Part shown: positions 1 through 8,737 of the stretch, piece after piece
Numbering within the stretch: position 1 is the stretch's first letter
Layout of the letters: each line of letters begins with the position of its first letter
NCBI GenBank assembly: GCA_963775295.1
Contig: CAVZIK010000006.1
Span: 124,001-188,000, forward strand
Source: JAMDEO01 sp963775295
GTDB taxonomy: Bacteria; Actinomycetota; Thermoleophilia; RBG-16-64-13
Reading direction: 5' to 3'
DNA: 64,000 bases
Made by a program: the position numbers and the translations under genes
The notes under the pieces: generated by a model
The model's database searches: none
What the model saw: only the letters and a program-made list of their open reading frames with translations
What the model was told of the DNA's origin: nothing

Positions 1-232
1 AGCACGCCCGGGAAATCCCGTCGATCGCGAAGGTGAAGACGGCGTGCTCGAGTGCGCTCATGTGGCCGGAACGCACCAGACCGCGCACCAACCGACTCAC
101 CTCGTCATCGGGCATGTCGGTCTTAAGTTCAGCCGCACTCACAGGCGCATAACAGAGCCTCCCGGCGGACGCTACGGCCCGTTCCGGAAAGGGGGTAAAC
201 TGCAGAAGGGTGACTCTCAGATCGGCAGACAC
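1..232 (-). CDS. thyX: Flavin-dependent thymidylate synthase ThyX, N-terminal part (cut by window edge)
   Basis: Reading the minus strand from a GTG at 232 gives about 77 residues that run off the window at base 1. The translation contains RLCYAPVSAAELK near residues 20-32 and SGHMSALEHAVFTFAIDG followed by ISRAC, which match the start and the first substrate/FAD-binding segment of ThyX (family pattern: LCY, then GHxSxxEH, FxFxIxGxSRAC). ThyX makes dTMP from dUMP with methylene-THF and FADH2. The start lies 14 nt after the rpmE stop, so it probably shares that transcript. The defining RHR motif is beyond the edge. Start choice is uncertain because no strong Shine-Dalgarno is visible. Confidence 0.85.
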   Translation of the reverse strand, partial: MSADLRVTLLQFTPFPERAVASAGRLCYAPVSAAELKTDMPDDEVSRLVRGLVRSGHMSALEHAVFTFAIDGISRAC

Positions 233-245
233 AGCCGATCCACGG

Positions 246-458
246 TCACTTCGTCGTCTCGGCGCGGCGATACTTCTTGTTGAATCTCTCGACCCGACCG
301 GCGGTATCGACCAGTTTCTGCTTGCCCGTGTAGAACGGGTGGCAGGATGCGCACACGTCGACTTTGATCTCGGGCACTGTCGAGCGGGTCATAAACGTGT
401 CGCCGCAAGAGCAGATTACCTTGCTGTCCATGTAGTCTGGATGTATGTCTTTCTTCAA
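246..458 (-). CDS. rpmE: 50S ribosomal protein L31 (zinc-type)
   Basis: A 70-residue protein beginning KKDIHPDY after a TTG start at 458, with GGAGG four bases upstream. It holds the zinc ligands of the C+ form of L31: C16, C18, C36 and C39 (ICSC and CASCH). The C-terminal half GKQKLVDTAGRVERFNKKY is the classic rRNA-binding end. L31 bridges the two ribosomal subunits. A longer upstream reading frame exists but has no family similarity, so the TTG start is preferred. Confidence 0.95.
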   Translation of the reverse strand: MKKDIHPDYMDSKVICSCGDTFMTRSTVPEIKVDVCASCHPFYTGKQKLVDTAGRVERFNKKYRRAETTK

Positions 459-531
459 GGTGCCTCCAATGACACGGCCTGAAAGGTATGAATCAAAAGG
501 CACGATATGATACCACGCCACGCCCGCCTCG

Positions 532-1848
532 CTACTCCGCCAGGAAGCCCCAGGCTGCGCGCACAACTTCCACAGCCTCCTCCAGTGTGTGAATCTCGTC
601 CGCTTCCCAGGCAAGACGGGCCTCCCGCAGCAATCGGCCCAGAATGGGCCCCTGTGTGAGGCCAAGGGCTGCCATCAGGACCGCACCGTCGAAGGGCGGA
701 TCCGGAAGCCCGGCCAGTCGTTGCGCCCACCGCTCGAGCAGTAGGTCCGCCGGCGAGCCCGGCTTGAGAACGGTGAACCCCGCCGCGGCGGGTGTGCCCG
801 GTCCGGCGGCAGCCGCGGCGGCAACGAGAATCACTTCGGGTTCCCAGGGAGCGGTGTCCCAGAAGAAGGTCGTCGCAGTGCGGGGAGTGGCGCTCACCTC
901 GGAGAGAGTCTCCAGCACCGCCCCCCCAACTCTCTCCGAGCGATCGTGCCAGCCTGCGACAGTCCGCATCAGCGATACGGCCGCGCCTGAGAGCTTGAGC
1001 CGCCGTCCGATGACGGCCACTTCGTGCGGAGACTGAAGGCGCAGCAATCCGCCCATGCGCAGAGCAGCGACGCGGGACAGGGTGCCGTCTACAGGTACAG
1101 TCATCCGTCTCACAAGAGGCGGCGCCCACACCGCTTTGCTGGACCAGGGACCCCCCGAGATCATGGCATCGAGCACCTTGAGTGTTGCCAGTGCATCCCC
1201 CACGGCGACCTGGGGCAGGAAAGTCCTCAGCAAACCCAGGTCAGCCAATCGGTCCACCGCAGTGGCGGAGTCCGCACCGTCCAGGGTGAGCGCGAGTTCG
1301 GCCACGATCCTCTCGGGGGCGGATCGGATCAACTCCCCGGCCTGAGCACGAACCAACCGCTCCAGCGCGGGGGCCATGTGAAGACCGAGCAAATGGCAGA
1401 AGCGAACGGCCCTCATCAAGCGAAGAGGATCGGAGGTGAAGATCTCGTCCGAAACCGCGACGAGAACGCCGGCGGCCAAATGTTCCCGACCCCCAAAGGG
1501 ATCGATGACCTCGCCTTCGGACCCGGCACGAACGGGGATCGCCATGGCGTTGATGGTAAAGTCCCGCGCAGCCAGGTCATCAAGGATACCGGCACCGCGC
1601 ATTCCGGCGACGTCGATGTGACCTTCGCCCCCTAGGACGCGATATGCGCCGTGACGCGCGGAAAGAGCGAACCATGGTGACCTCAGCGACGCGGACACTT
1701 CCTGGGCCACCTTCGCCGGGTCGTCTGCCACTACGACGTCGAGATCGGGAGAGATGCGCCCTGACCACCGGTCGCGCACCGTCCCGCCGACCAGCCAACC
1801 CTCGCTTCGTCGGCGGCGCAGGGTCTCTTCCAGCACCTGCAGCATCAT
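532..1848 (-). CDS. cca: CCA tRNA nucleotidyltransferase / poly(A) polymerase family protein
   Basis: 438 residues of a class II nucleotidyltransferase. Visible motifs are GGTVRD (residues 21-26), the metal-binding DLDVVV, RDFTINAMA near residue 95 and DPLRLMRAVRF near 140, in the family order head, neck, body. It would add or repair the 3' CCA of tRNAs. Two adjacent ATGs (1848, 1845) are possible starts. Its stop is 73 nt before rpmE. Sequence alone cannot separate a full CCA-adding enzyme from an A-adding or poly(A) polymerase member. Confidence 0.88.
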   Translation of the reverse strand: MMLQVLEETLRRRRSEGWLVGGTVRDRWSGRISPDLDVVVADDPAKVAQEVSASLRSPWFALSARHGAYRVLGGEGHIDVAGMRGAGILDDLAARDFTINAMAIPVRAGSEGEVIDPFGGREHLAAGVLVAVSDEIFTSDPLRLMRAVRFCHLLGLHMAPALERLVRAQAGELIRSAPERIVAELALTLDGADSATAVDRLADLGLLRTFLPQVAVGDALATLKVLDAMISGGPWSSKAVWAPPLVRRMTVPVDGTLSRVAALRMGGLLRLQSPHEVAVIGRRLKLSGAAVSLMRTVAGWHDRSERVGGAVLETLSEVSATPRTATTFFWDTAPWEPEVILVAAAAAAGPGTPAAAGFTVLKPGSPADLLLERWAQRLAGLPDPPFDGAVLMAALGLTQGPILGRLLREARLAWEADEIHTLEEAVEVVRAAWGFLAE

Positions 1849-1867
1849 CCCGAGTTCTTCCGAGGCC

Positions 1868-2227
1868 CTACTTGGAGCGATCCTTCAGTTTGCGAAGGCG
1901 CCTCTCGTAGGTGAACTTGTCGATGCCGTACGCGACGGCGGTATAGATGATAAAACCGGCCACCGGCATGATTACGTATGTCAGAGTGGTAGTCCCCGGC
2001 TGTTTCCAGAGGAAACGGATGACTAGGAGATAGAGCACGGCCAGTATGACTCCTTGAATGGCCGCCCTCTTGAGAGTCGGTGGCCGCAACGCCGGGGCCG
2101 AGCGGGTGGAACGGGTCGGGCGCGAAGACCTCTGACCATAGGTCTTCGCGCGATTGGCCGGCTTCGCGCTGACGGGGGCCTTCGGGAAGGCCTGGCGGGC
2201 CGCTCTACGTGTTTGCTTCTTGGACAT
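1868..2227 (-). CDS. Small membrane protein with two predicted transmembrane segments
   Basis: 119 residues with a clear GGAGGATC just before the ATG at 2227. The first 50 residues are very basic and rich in Arg, Lys, Pro and Ser. Hydrophobic stretches at about 56-74 (IQGVILAVLYLLVI) and 82-101 (LTYVIMPVAGFIIYTAVAY) are separated by a short loop, and the tail is basic again. I do not recognise a family. It sits between a CBS-domain gene and cca on the same strand, 19 nt before cca, so it is probably cotranscribed. Confidence 0.7.
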   Translation of the reverse strand: MSKKQTRRAARQAFPKAPVSAKPANRAKTYGQRSSRPTRSTRSAPALRPPTLKRAAIQGVILAVLYLLVIRFLWKQPGTTTLTYVIMPVAGFIIYTAVAYGIDKFTYERRLRKLKDRSK

Positions 2228-2257
2228 GATCCTCCGTCGGGCCGCTGGCGGCCACTG

Positions 2258-2722
2258 TCAGGCTTTACTGTCTGCGATGGCCCGAACTATGTCACCCCTG
2301 GTGACGATGCCCACCAGTCGGCCATCTTTCACGACCGGCAGGCGATTGACTTTGTGATCGGCCATGAGAGTCGCCGCGTCGTAGACCGAAGCGTCCGGCG
2401 ATATCTCCTTAATGTCCGTGCTCATGACTTCCGCCACCTTTGTGCCGAAGGCCTTGCGGAAGCGCTCCTCGAACTTGGCCACACTTTGCAGATAGATGAC
2501 GCTCTCGAGAAACTGGATGTAGTAGGGAAAATGGAAATCCGCATCCTGGAGGATGACGTCGGCCTCGCTGACCATTCCCAGAACCTTGCCGTCGCCATCC
2601 ACCACCGGCACTCCGCTGATCTTGTGCTCCGCGAGCGTCGAAGCCAGATCCCGTACCGTCATTTGCGGAGAGACCGTGACGACCTCGGCCTGCATGATGT
2701 CCCGCACTTTCAACTTGTCCAT
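2258..2722 (-). CDS. CBS-domain pair protein
   Basis: 154 residues made of two CBS motifs, MQAEVVTVSPQMTVRDLA near residues 10-27 and MSTDIKEISPDASVYDAA in the second half, each followed by a G(V/L)PVVD or RLPVVK and GxV(T/S) strand. A 45-residue linker (YYIQFLESVIYLQSVAKFEE) joins them. CBS pairs bind adenosine nucleotides and usually regulate a partner. The gene overlaps the 3' end of the upstream acpS-nnr gene by 13 nt, so it is translated from the same mRNA. No catalytic domain is present. Confidence 0.85.
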   Translation of the reverse strand: MDKLKVRDIMQAEVVTVSPQMTVRDLASTLAEHKISGVPVVDGDGKVLGMVSEADVILQDADFHFPYYIQFLESVIYLQSVAKFEERFRKAFGTKVAEVMSTDIKEISPDASVYDAATLMADHKVNRLPVVKDGRLVGIVTRGDIVRAIADSKA

Positions 2723-4767
2723 GAAGGCCTCCTGTCATAGGTCCTAACGGCAACGACCTCCGGCAGAAGCTCGATGAGGTCCCCGGCAAGGATACCTTGT
2801 GGATCAACTTGCGCACCCATCCGTCCGGCCTGGGCATGGATCCAAGCACCGGCATACGCGGCCTCGAACGGCTCCACCCCCTTGGCTAGCAGCGCCCCCA
2901 CCACCCCCGAAAGGACGTCACCGGTACCGGCCGACGCCATCTGAGGCGGACCCTGAGCGATCACCCGGGTCTCTCCCGAAGGTGAGACCACAACAGTTGA
3001 CGACCCCTTCAGGAGCACGACTTGTCCGGTAGCCTCGGCGGCCGCACGCGCGGCCCGCAATGACGAAGCAGTCAGTTCGCCGGCCGGCAGCCCCTGCAAT
3101 GCCGCCAACTCACCAACGTGAGGTGTCAGCACCAGACCCTGCCGCTCCTTCAGACGGTGTGGCTCGCCCGCGAACGCCAAGAGGCCGTCGGCGTCGAGCA
3201 CGGTGGGCAGGTGGCTCTCCAGGATCACGCGACGCACGGCGGCGGCCGTGTCCGAGCTGCGTCCCAGGCCGGGACCGACCACCAGAGCTCCCAGCCGATC
3301 GTCGGCAAGCACCTCCAGTGCAGCCATCGGGTCGTCGAAGGAGGCACCCGGGCAAACCTCCTGCATGACAGTCTCGACCAAGCGGCTGCGCAATCCCTCC
3401 GCCGCGCCGGCGCTCACCAGGAGCCGCACGTAGCCGGCTCCGGTGCGATACGCGGCCTGCGCCGCCATCCAAGCGGCACCGGGATAGGCTCGCGATCCGG
3501 CCAGCACAGCCACGTAGCCGGCGCGGTACTTGTGGTCGTCAAGCCTGCGCCCGGGGACGTTCACGTCCTCTTCCGTCACTACCCACAGATCTGGCTCGGG
3601 TTCCAAGAATCCCGGAATGCCGATATCCCACACCACGAGTTCTCCAACCGCTTCGGAGCCGGGCGGGCACACCAACCCCGATTTAGCCGCGTGGAACGTG
3701 ATCGTGACGTCGGCGGCCACCGTGTCTTTGACGATGCTCCCCAGTGTCGCGTCGACGCCCGAGGGAACATCCACCGCGAGCACCGACACGCCACGAGCCC
3801 CCACAGAATTGATGAGCCGAGCCCACTCGGCCGTTCTTCCGCGAAGCTCGCCTTTGGCCCCTGTCCCCAGAAGACAGTCGATCACCAGTTCGGACTCGTT
3901 CCACAGGTAGTCGGGAACCGAGCCCACCCGCAGGTTGACCCCGGCCTTCTCAGCTGCATGGAAGTTCAATGCGGCGTCCGGACTGAGTTCCGAGGGGGAA
4001 CCCACCGCGACTATACAAGCGACCGGATGTCCGGCCAGATGAAGCTGCCGGGCCGCCGCCAAGCCATCGCCCCCGTTATTACCTGACCCGCATACTATGA
4101 GGGTGTGACGGTCGGGGAAGCGCGATTGCACCAGCGCACTCACGCCGAGAGCCGCCCGCTCCATAAGTACAGGCCCCGGGATCCCGATGTCCTGGACAGT
4201 AGCCCGGTCCAACTCCCGGATTTGTGCGGGCGTGAAGGCCGCCGCTCGGTCGGAGAGATCATGGAACGAGATCAAACCGGCTGCACCCGGAACATCTTTG
4301 TCCCCGGGGTCTTGGCGTCCTTCGTGGACGCACCCGCACTCACGATCATCACTCGAATAATCCATGTCCGCTCCTTCCAAGGAACGCGCGACCACAGCAA
4401 TACACGCCCCTGCCAGCGAGTCGACGTGCGACAACGAGACGCCCACGGCCTCTATACCCAGCGAATTCGCCAGCGAAGCCGTCCGACCCCGCAGAACGAT
4501 CTTCACCTGCGGTTCCCCGACCACTTCGATCTCGTGCCATGACAGGATCCCGCTGCCCAAGAGTTTACCAACCGCCTCTTTTGCCGCGAACCGAGCAGCT
4601 AGGTGAAGGGGCGGCTTCCCCCGGGCTCGGCAATACTCCGACTCCCCCGCCGTGAACAGTCGTGCCTCCAGTGCGGGATGCCGCTCCAAAGCCTGCCGGA
4701 AACGTTCCACCTCGACCAGATCGAACCCGCATGCCGCTCCCCGGCCCGGGCGCATCCCCACCTTCAT
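2710..4767 (-). CDS. Fusion of holo-ACP synthase with NAD(P)HX epimerase/dehydratase (AcpS-NnrE-NnrD)
   Basis: One 685-residue frame holds three enzymes. Residues 1-130 are AcpS, with GFDLVEVERF (D16 of the metal site) and RFAAKEAVGKLL (E64), which transfers phosphopantetheine to acyl-carrier protein. After an acidic linker (about 131-175) comes the YjeF-N epimerase, with GSGNNGGDGL. The C-terminal YjeF-C kinase-like domain has GPGLGRS and GTGDVLSGVVGALLAKG and is the ADP-dependent NAD(P)HX dehydratase. The last two repair hydrated NAD(P)H and are often fused; AcpS as a third module is unusual. The ATG at 4767 overlaps the glmS stop as ATGA. An internal Met in the linker could allow separate translation of the Nnr part. 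Confidence 0.92.
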   Translation of the reverse strand: MKVGMRPGRGAACGFDLVEVERFRQALERHPALEARLFTAGESEYCRARGKPPLHLAARFAAKEAVGKLLGSGILSWHEIEVVGEPQVKIVLRGRTASLANSLGIEAVGVSLSHVDSLAGACIAVVARSLEGADMDYSSDDRECGCVHEGRQDPGDKDVPGAAGLISFHDLSDRAAAFTPAQIRELDRATVQDIGIPGPVLMERAALGVSALVQSRFPDRHTLIVCGSGNNGGDGLAAARQLHLAGHPVACIVAVGSPSELSPDAALNFHAAEKAGVNLRVGSVPDYLWNESELVIDCLLGTGAKGELRGRTAEWARLINSVGARGVSVLAVDVPSGVDATLGSIVKDTVAADVTITFHAAKSGLVCPPGSEAVGELVVWDIGIPGFLEPEPDLWVVTEEDVNVPGRRLDDHKYRAGYVAVLAGSRAYPGAAWMAAQAAYRTGAGYVRLLVSAGAAEGLRSRLVETVMQEVCPGASFDDPMAALEVLADDRLGALVVGPGLGRSSDTAAAVRRVILESHLPTVLDADGLLAFAGEPHRLKERQGLVLTPHVGELAALQGLPAGELTASSLRAARAAAEATGQVVLLKGSSTVVVSPSGETRVIAQGPPQMASAGTGDVLSGVVGALLAKGVEPFEAAYAGAWIHAQAGRMGAQVDPQGILAGDLIELLPEVVAVRTYDRRPSWTS

Positions 4768-6596
4768 TCCACCGTAACTGTCTTGGCCAGGTTGCGGGGT
4801 TGATCGACCTTTTCGCCGCGGTGCTTGGCGACGTAGTACGCGAACAGCTGCAAGGGGACGACAGTGAGCAGCGGCGAGAGCATCTCGTCGGTCTTAGGCA
4901 CGAACAGCACGTCATCGGCGACGTCCATGACCCCCTGGTTGCCCTCCGACGCAACGGCGATCACGCGGGCGCCCCGCGCTTTCACCTCTTGGACGTTCGA
5001 CATGAGCTTGTCATAGACGAAACTGTCCGTCGCCACAACCAAGACCGGGGAGCCGTCCTCGAGAAGGGCGATGGGACCGTGCTTCATCTCTCCGGCAGCG
5101 TACGCGTCGGTAGGTATGTAGGAAATCTCTTTGAGCTTGAGTGCGCCCTCGAGCGCCACCGGGAGTCCAATATTCCGGCCTAGACAGAGAAAGAACTTGC
5201 TGGGGGCGTAGCGCCGCGCCACTTCCTCGACCTTGGCCGCGGCCCCCTCTTCGAGATAGTCGCCGAGAAGTGCCGGGATGATACGGAGTTCTTCGGTGTA
5301 GCGCCGCACCTCGGCGCGAGATAGATGACCTCGTGCTTCGCCCATGTGCAAGGCTAGAAGGATCATGGCCAGTTCCTGGGTGAGGAAGGTCTTGGTCGCT
5401 GCCACCCCGATCTCGAGGCCGGCACGGGTGAACAGGATACCGTCGGCCTCGCGGGTTGCCTGCGATCCCACGATGTTGGTCACCGCGAGCACCCTAGCGC
5501 CCGCCTTCCGGGCCAAGCGCATGGCGGCCAGGGTGTCGGCGGTCTCGCCGGACTGGGTGATGGAGATGCATAGGCAGTCTTCTCCAATTACCGGGTCGCG
5601 GTAGCGGAACTCAGAGGCAACTTCGACCTCCACGGGGACCCGCGCCCATTTCTCCAAGGCATACTTGCCCAGAAGCCCGGCGTGATAAGAGGTCCCACAA
5701 GCCACGATGACCACTTGCTTGATTTCTCGGATAGTCTCGACGGTGAGTCCGAGTCCGTCGAGTTCGACGCCTCCGTCGGGCGAGATCCGCTCTACCAGAG
5801 TATCCGCGAGCGAAGTGGGTTGCTCGTGTATCTCTTTGAGCATGAACGTCTCGTACCCTGCCTTTTCCGCTGCTTCCTCGTCCCAGTCCACGTGCTTGAC
5901 TTCGTGCACGACCGGGGATCCGTCTAGGTCGAAGAGTTCTACAGTGTCCCGCGTGACCACGACCACTTCTCCGTCATCGGGGAAGATCACCGAGCGGGTC
6001 TGCGCTAGGAACGCCGGAATCGCCGAGGCCAGGAAGTTCTCCCCTTCACCGAGCCCCACCACCAGCGGCGTCTCCTTGCGCACGCCGATGATGACGTCCG
6101 GCTCATCCACCGCTATGGCGCAGTAGGTGAAGTGTCCTTCCATCTGCCGGTATGCGTCGACCACAGCGTCGTGCAACGAACCCCTGTAAGCCCGCTCGAT
6201 GAGGTGGGCGACCACTTCCGCGTCGGTCTCAGACGTGAACTCGTGCCCCTCAGCCTTGAGTTCGGCCCGAAGGGCGATGTAATTCTCGACGATACCGTTG
6301 AGCACGATGGCGAAATGCCCGGAACAATCGGTGTGAGGATGAGCGTTCTCGTTGGAGGGCTTGCCATGAGTGGCCCAGCGGGTATGGGCGATGCCCATCG
6401 TGCCGCCGTCGTCCATTTGATCAAGAATGCACTCGAGGTTGTCCAGATTACCAACCGAGTGCAACAGCGCGAACTGCCCGTCCTGCACCACCGAGATGCC
6501 CGCAGAATCGTATCCTCGATACTCGAGCTTCCGAAGCCCGCGGAAAAGTATGTCCCTGCAGGGCCTGTAGCCGATGTAGCCAACGATTCCGCACAT
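4764..6596 (-). CDS. glmS: Glutamine-fructose-6-phosphate aminotransferase (isomerizing)
   Basis: 610 residues, the usual GlmS length. It starts MCGIVGYIG, leaving Cys2 as the glutaminase nucleophile after Met removal, and has the N-terminal GRGLRKLEYRGYDSAG-type segment (here RGLRKLEYRGYDSAG). Two SIS sugar-isomerase domains follow (ACGTSYHAG, SQSGETADT-like ITQSGETADT) and the protein ends with PRNLAKTVTVE. It makes glucosamine-6-phosphate, the entry to peptidoglycan precursors. No glmS ribozyme is evident in the 30 nt before the start. Confidence 0.97.
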   Translation of the reverse strand: MCGIVGYIGYRPCRDILFRGLRKLEYRGYDSAGISVVQDGQFALLHSVGNLDNLECILDQMDDGGTMGIAHTRWATHGKPSNENAHPHTDCSGHFAIVLNGIVENYIALRAELKAEGHEFTSETDAEVVAHLIERAYRGSLHDAVVDAYRQMEGHFTYCAIAVDEPDVIIGVRKETPLVVGLGEGENFLASAIPAFLAQTRSVIFPDDGEVVVVTRDTVELFDLDGSPVVHEVKHVDWDEEAAEKAGYETFMLKEIHEQPTSLADTLVERISPDGGVELDGLGLTVETIREIKQVVIVACGTSYHAGLLGKYALEKWARVPVEVEVASEFRYRDPVIGEDCLCISITQSGETADTLAAMRLARKAGARVLAVTNIVGSQATREADGILFTRAGLEIGVAATKTFLTQELAMILLALHMGEARGHLSRAEVRRYTEELRIIPALLGDYLEEGAAAKVEEVARRYAPSKFFLCLGRNIGLPVALEGALKLKEISYIPTDAYAAGEMKHGPIALLEDGSPVLVVATDSFVYDKLMSNVQEVKARGARVIAVASEGNQGVMDVADDVLFVPKTDEMLSPLLTVVPLQLFAYYVAKHRGEKVDQPRNLAKTVTVE

Positions 6597-6626
6597 CAGT
6601 ATGCAACCTCCAGTTTCGCGAAATCC

Positions 6627-7637
6627 CTAGAAGAGCGTCATCCTCACATAGGGCGAAGTCCAGGCCGAAACGAGCGCTTCGTATGACGGGATCATGTCGA
6701 TCATGTCCCCAACGCCGGCCTCCGGATGTTCTTCCTCTTGCTCCACCACCAGATAGTCCGCGGACCGTCCCAACTCCCGAAGCCCGGCATCGACGAATCT
6801 GACGGCGCCCGAGCCAAGGTCTTGCCTGCCCACTCCCAATACCAGACGACGTCGACCCCCCTCGCGAACCGGTTTAGTATACCCCTCGAGCACTTCCGCC
6901 CGAAGCAGGCAGGCGTCGGACGAGCACCCGGGCAACCTCCGGTAGAACAGCGCATCTTGCCCGAGAAGCAGAGCTTCCCCGCAGCGCAGTTCCGTCACCT
7001 CCTGCGGCAGCCTCACCCCCTCTGCCAACAGCCACAGAAGGCTGGAGTTTCCGCCGGAGACGCGAGGCACAGACAGCCCAGCCGCGCGCAGTACCGTCGC
7101 GGCTTGCGAGATTGCGCCCACGGAGTCCCGAACACCATCCGGCGTCCCGTGGAAGCAGGCGTAGTTGGTGGAGATGCCTGCGAGTTCCAACCGCGGATCG
7201 GCGGCGACCGCAAGGGCCAGCTCCTCCAGCCGCTCGAGAGGCACGCCCTCTCTCAGATCACCGGTCTCCACCTGCAGCATCACCTTTCTCCTGAACTGAG
7301 GCTCTCCGGCCTTTCGGACTATCGCCGCCACGGCCGAAGCGCCGGCGATGGAGGAGATGTAGGTGACGTCCCCAGGCTCAAACTCCTGGTCGAAAGACGG
7401 GAGGTAGATGCGGTGGAGTTCCACGCCCGGCATTGCCGCCCGCAAACGCCGGAGATTCTCGTTTCGCGTATCGGCCAGAGCGACGGCTCCGGCCGCGAGC
7501 ATCGCCGCACCCACCCGGGGCTCGCCGAGGCATCCTTTTGTCACTCCTACGAGGTCGATCCCGTGCGCGCGAAGCATGTTTGCCACCGTCTCAGTATTGC
7601 GACCGATGGCCTCGATGTCTATCAGGAGAGCCGGCAT
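6627..7637 (-). CDS. Alanine/ornithine racemase-family PLP enzyme
   Basis: 336 residues of the fold-type III PLP family: an N-terminal TIM barrel with the likely Schiff-base lysine K34 in VGVTKG, then ISTNYACFHG and SGGNSSLLWLL typical of the ornithine racemase / YhfX-like branch, then a short beta domain. It probably racemises an amino acid, and the substrate cannot be told from sequence. The ATG at 7637 follows AAAGGAGAAGG. It precedes glmS by 30 nt on the same strand, linking it to cell-wall precursor supply. It is not the canonical Alr, whose C-terminal tyrosine region is not evident. Confidence 0.82.
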   Translation of the reverse strand: MPALLIDIEAIGRNTETVANMLRAHGIDLVGVTKGCLGEPRVGAAMLAAGAVALADTRNENLRRLRAAMPGVELHRIYLPSFDQEFEPGDVTYISSIAGASAVAAIVRKAGEPQFRRKVMLQVETGDLREGVPLERLEELALAVAADPRLELAGISTNYACFHGTPDGVRDSVGAISQAATVLRAAGLSVPRVSGGNSSLLWLLAEGVRLPQEVTELRCGEALLLGQDALFYRRLPGCSSDACLLRAEVLEGYTKPVREGGRRRLVLGVGRQDLGSGAVRFVDAGLRELGRSADYLVVEQEEEHPEAGVGDMIDMIPSYEALVSAWTSPYVRMTLF

Positions 7638-7866
7638 GTCCTGCGACCTTCTCCTTTCCTGCGGGGAGCCAACTGCAAAAAGAAGGGCGGGGAATATTTC
7701 TCCCTCGCCCGAGTATTCCCTGGAACGACGGAGGAGCGTATGGAGCCTGCCTCGGCGGCCACCTCACGATCCTTCCGGAGGCCCTATGTACTCCTTCGTC
7801 CGAACAAACGGGCCGCCGAGCGCAAGCTCGGCGGCCCGTAGGAAACATAGTCCGTGAGCGAGGGCC
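7638..7866. other. Intergenic region between rpsI and the racemase-like gene
   Basis: No gene is seen here. It contains the rpsI terminator hairpin (7810-7837) and, nearer the racemase gene, an inverted repeat GGGAATA (7690-7696) / TATTCCC (7714-7720) enclosing a smaller CTCG/CGAG pair, which may be a leader hairpin or operator for the downstream gene. Confidence 0.4.
7810..7837 (-). terminator. Terminator hairpin after rpsI
   Basis: A perfect 12-bp stem GGGCCGCCGAGC / GCTCGGCGGCCC closed by a GCAA tetraloop. On the minus strand it is followed by GTTTGTTC, a weak U-rich tract. It ends the rplM-rpsI unit 30 nt after the rpsI stop. Confidence 0.8.
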
Positions 7867-8259
7867 TTAGCGCTTCGAGAACTGCGGGCGCTTACGGGCC
7901 TTCCTGAGGCCGGCTTTCTTACGCTCCACCATCCGCGCGTCGCGAGATAGATGCCCCGCGCGCTTCACTTCGGTCCTGAGCGAGGGATCGGCTTCCACGA
8001 GCGCACGAGCGAGACCATGCTTGAGCGCCCCGGCCTGGCCCGACTTGCCACCGCCATGAAGCTGAGCGATGACGTCGTATCGAGAATCGGTACCTGTCTC
8101 CACCAAAGGTGACTTCACTATCAGCATGAGGGTCTGCCGATTGAAGTAGTCCTTCGCGTCCAAACCGTTGCAGGTGATCACTCCCGTACCCGGCATGAGA
8201 CGCACGCGGGCGACCGAGGTCTTCCTCTTGCCCGTCGCCGAGTAGACTACTGCTGCCAT
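7867..8259 (-). CDS. rpsI: 30S ribosomal protein S9
   Basis: 130 residues: YSATGKRKTSVARVRLMPGTG at the N-terminus and the basic ending KKAGLRKARKRPQFSKR whose last residues reach the tRNA anticodon in the P site. GGGKSGQAGALKHGLARAL is the family signature. Its ATG lies inside the end of rplM (13-nt overlap), giving translational coupling. Confidence 0.97.
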   Translation of the reverse strand: MAAVVYSATGKRKTSVARVRLMPGTGVITCNGLDAKDYFNRQTLMLIVKSPLVETGTDSRYDVIAQLHGGGKSGQAGALKHGLARALVEADPSLRTEVKRAGHLSRDARMVERKKAGLRKARKRPQFSKR

Positions 8260-8681
8260 GGCAACTCCTCCGGACGCTGGGCGGCATGGGGATGCTTAGG
8301 CCCGGCATAGATCTTAAGTTTGCCCAATTGCTGAGCGGCGATCCTGTTCTTGGGCAACATGCCCTTGACCGCCTTGCGAATGACCTCGGTAGGCCGGCGC
8401 TGAAGCATCTCACCAAGCGTTCTGCTCTTCAGGCCGCCGGGGTAGCCCGAGTGGCGATAGTAGACCTTGCCCGTCATTTTGTTGCCCGTCACCGCGATCT
8501 TCTCAGCATTGACCACGACGACAAAATCCCCGGTGTCAGTATGCGGGGTGTACTGAGGCTTGTTCTTGCCCCGCAGTACAATAGCGATCTCCGACGCGAG
8601 ACGGCCAAGATTCTTGCCCTCAGCGTCGACGACCCACCAGTTGCGCTGGACCTCGCCGGGTTTTGCCGAATAGGTTTTCAC
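8247..8681 (-). CDS. rplM: 50S ribosomal protein L13
   Basis: 144 residues with WWVVDAEGKNLGRLASEIA, the HTDTGDFVVVVNAEKIAVTG segment and the YRHSGYPGGLKSRTLGEML signature of L13, an early-assembly 50S protein. The start is GTG at 8681 preceded by AAGGAGG. In many genomes rplM directly follows truA; here the catabolic island separates them and rplM has its own strong promoter. Confidence 0.97.
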   Translation of the reverse strand: MKTYSAKPGEVQRNWWVVDAEGKNLGRLASEIAIVLRGKNKPQYTPHTDTGDFVVVVNAEKIAVTGNKMTGKVYYRHSGYPGGLKSRTLGEMLQRRPTEVIRKAVKGMLPKNRIAAQQLGKLKIYAGPKHPHAAQRPEELPWQQ

Positions 8682-8707
8682 AGTGCCTCCTTAAAATGCG
8701 AGCGCAG

Positions 8708-8737
8708 ATAATAGTGGAGAGGACGGGGCGCTGTCAA
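8708..8737 (-). promoter_or_regulatory. Promoter of rplM-rpsI
   Basis: Reading the minus strand: TTGACA (8732-8737), an 18-nt spacer, then TATTAT (8708-8713), both near consensus for the housekeeping sigma factor. The -35 box overlaps the stop codon of the TetR gene, so rplM is expressed independently of the island. Confidence 0.8.
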
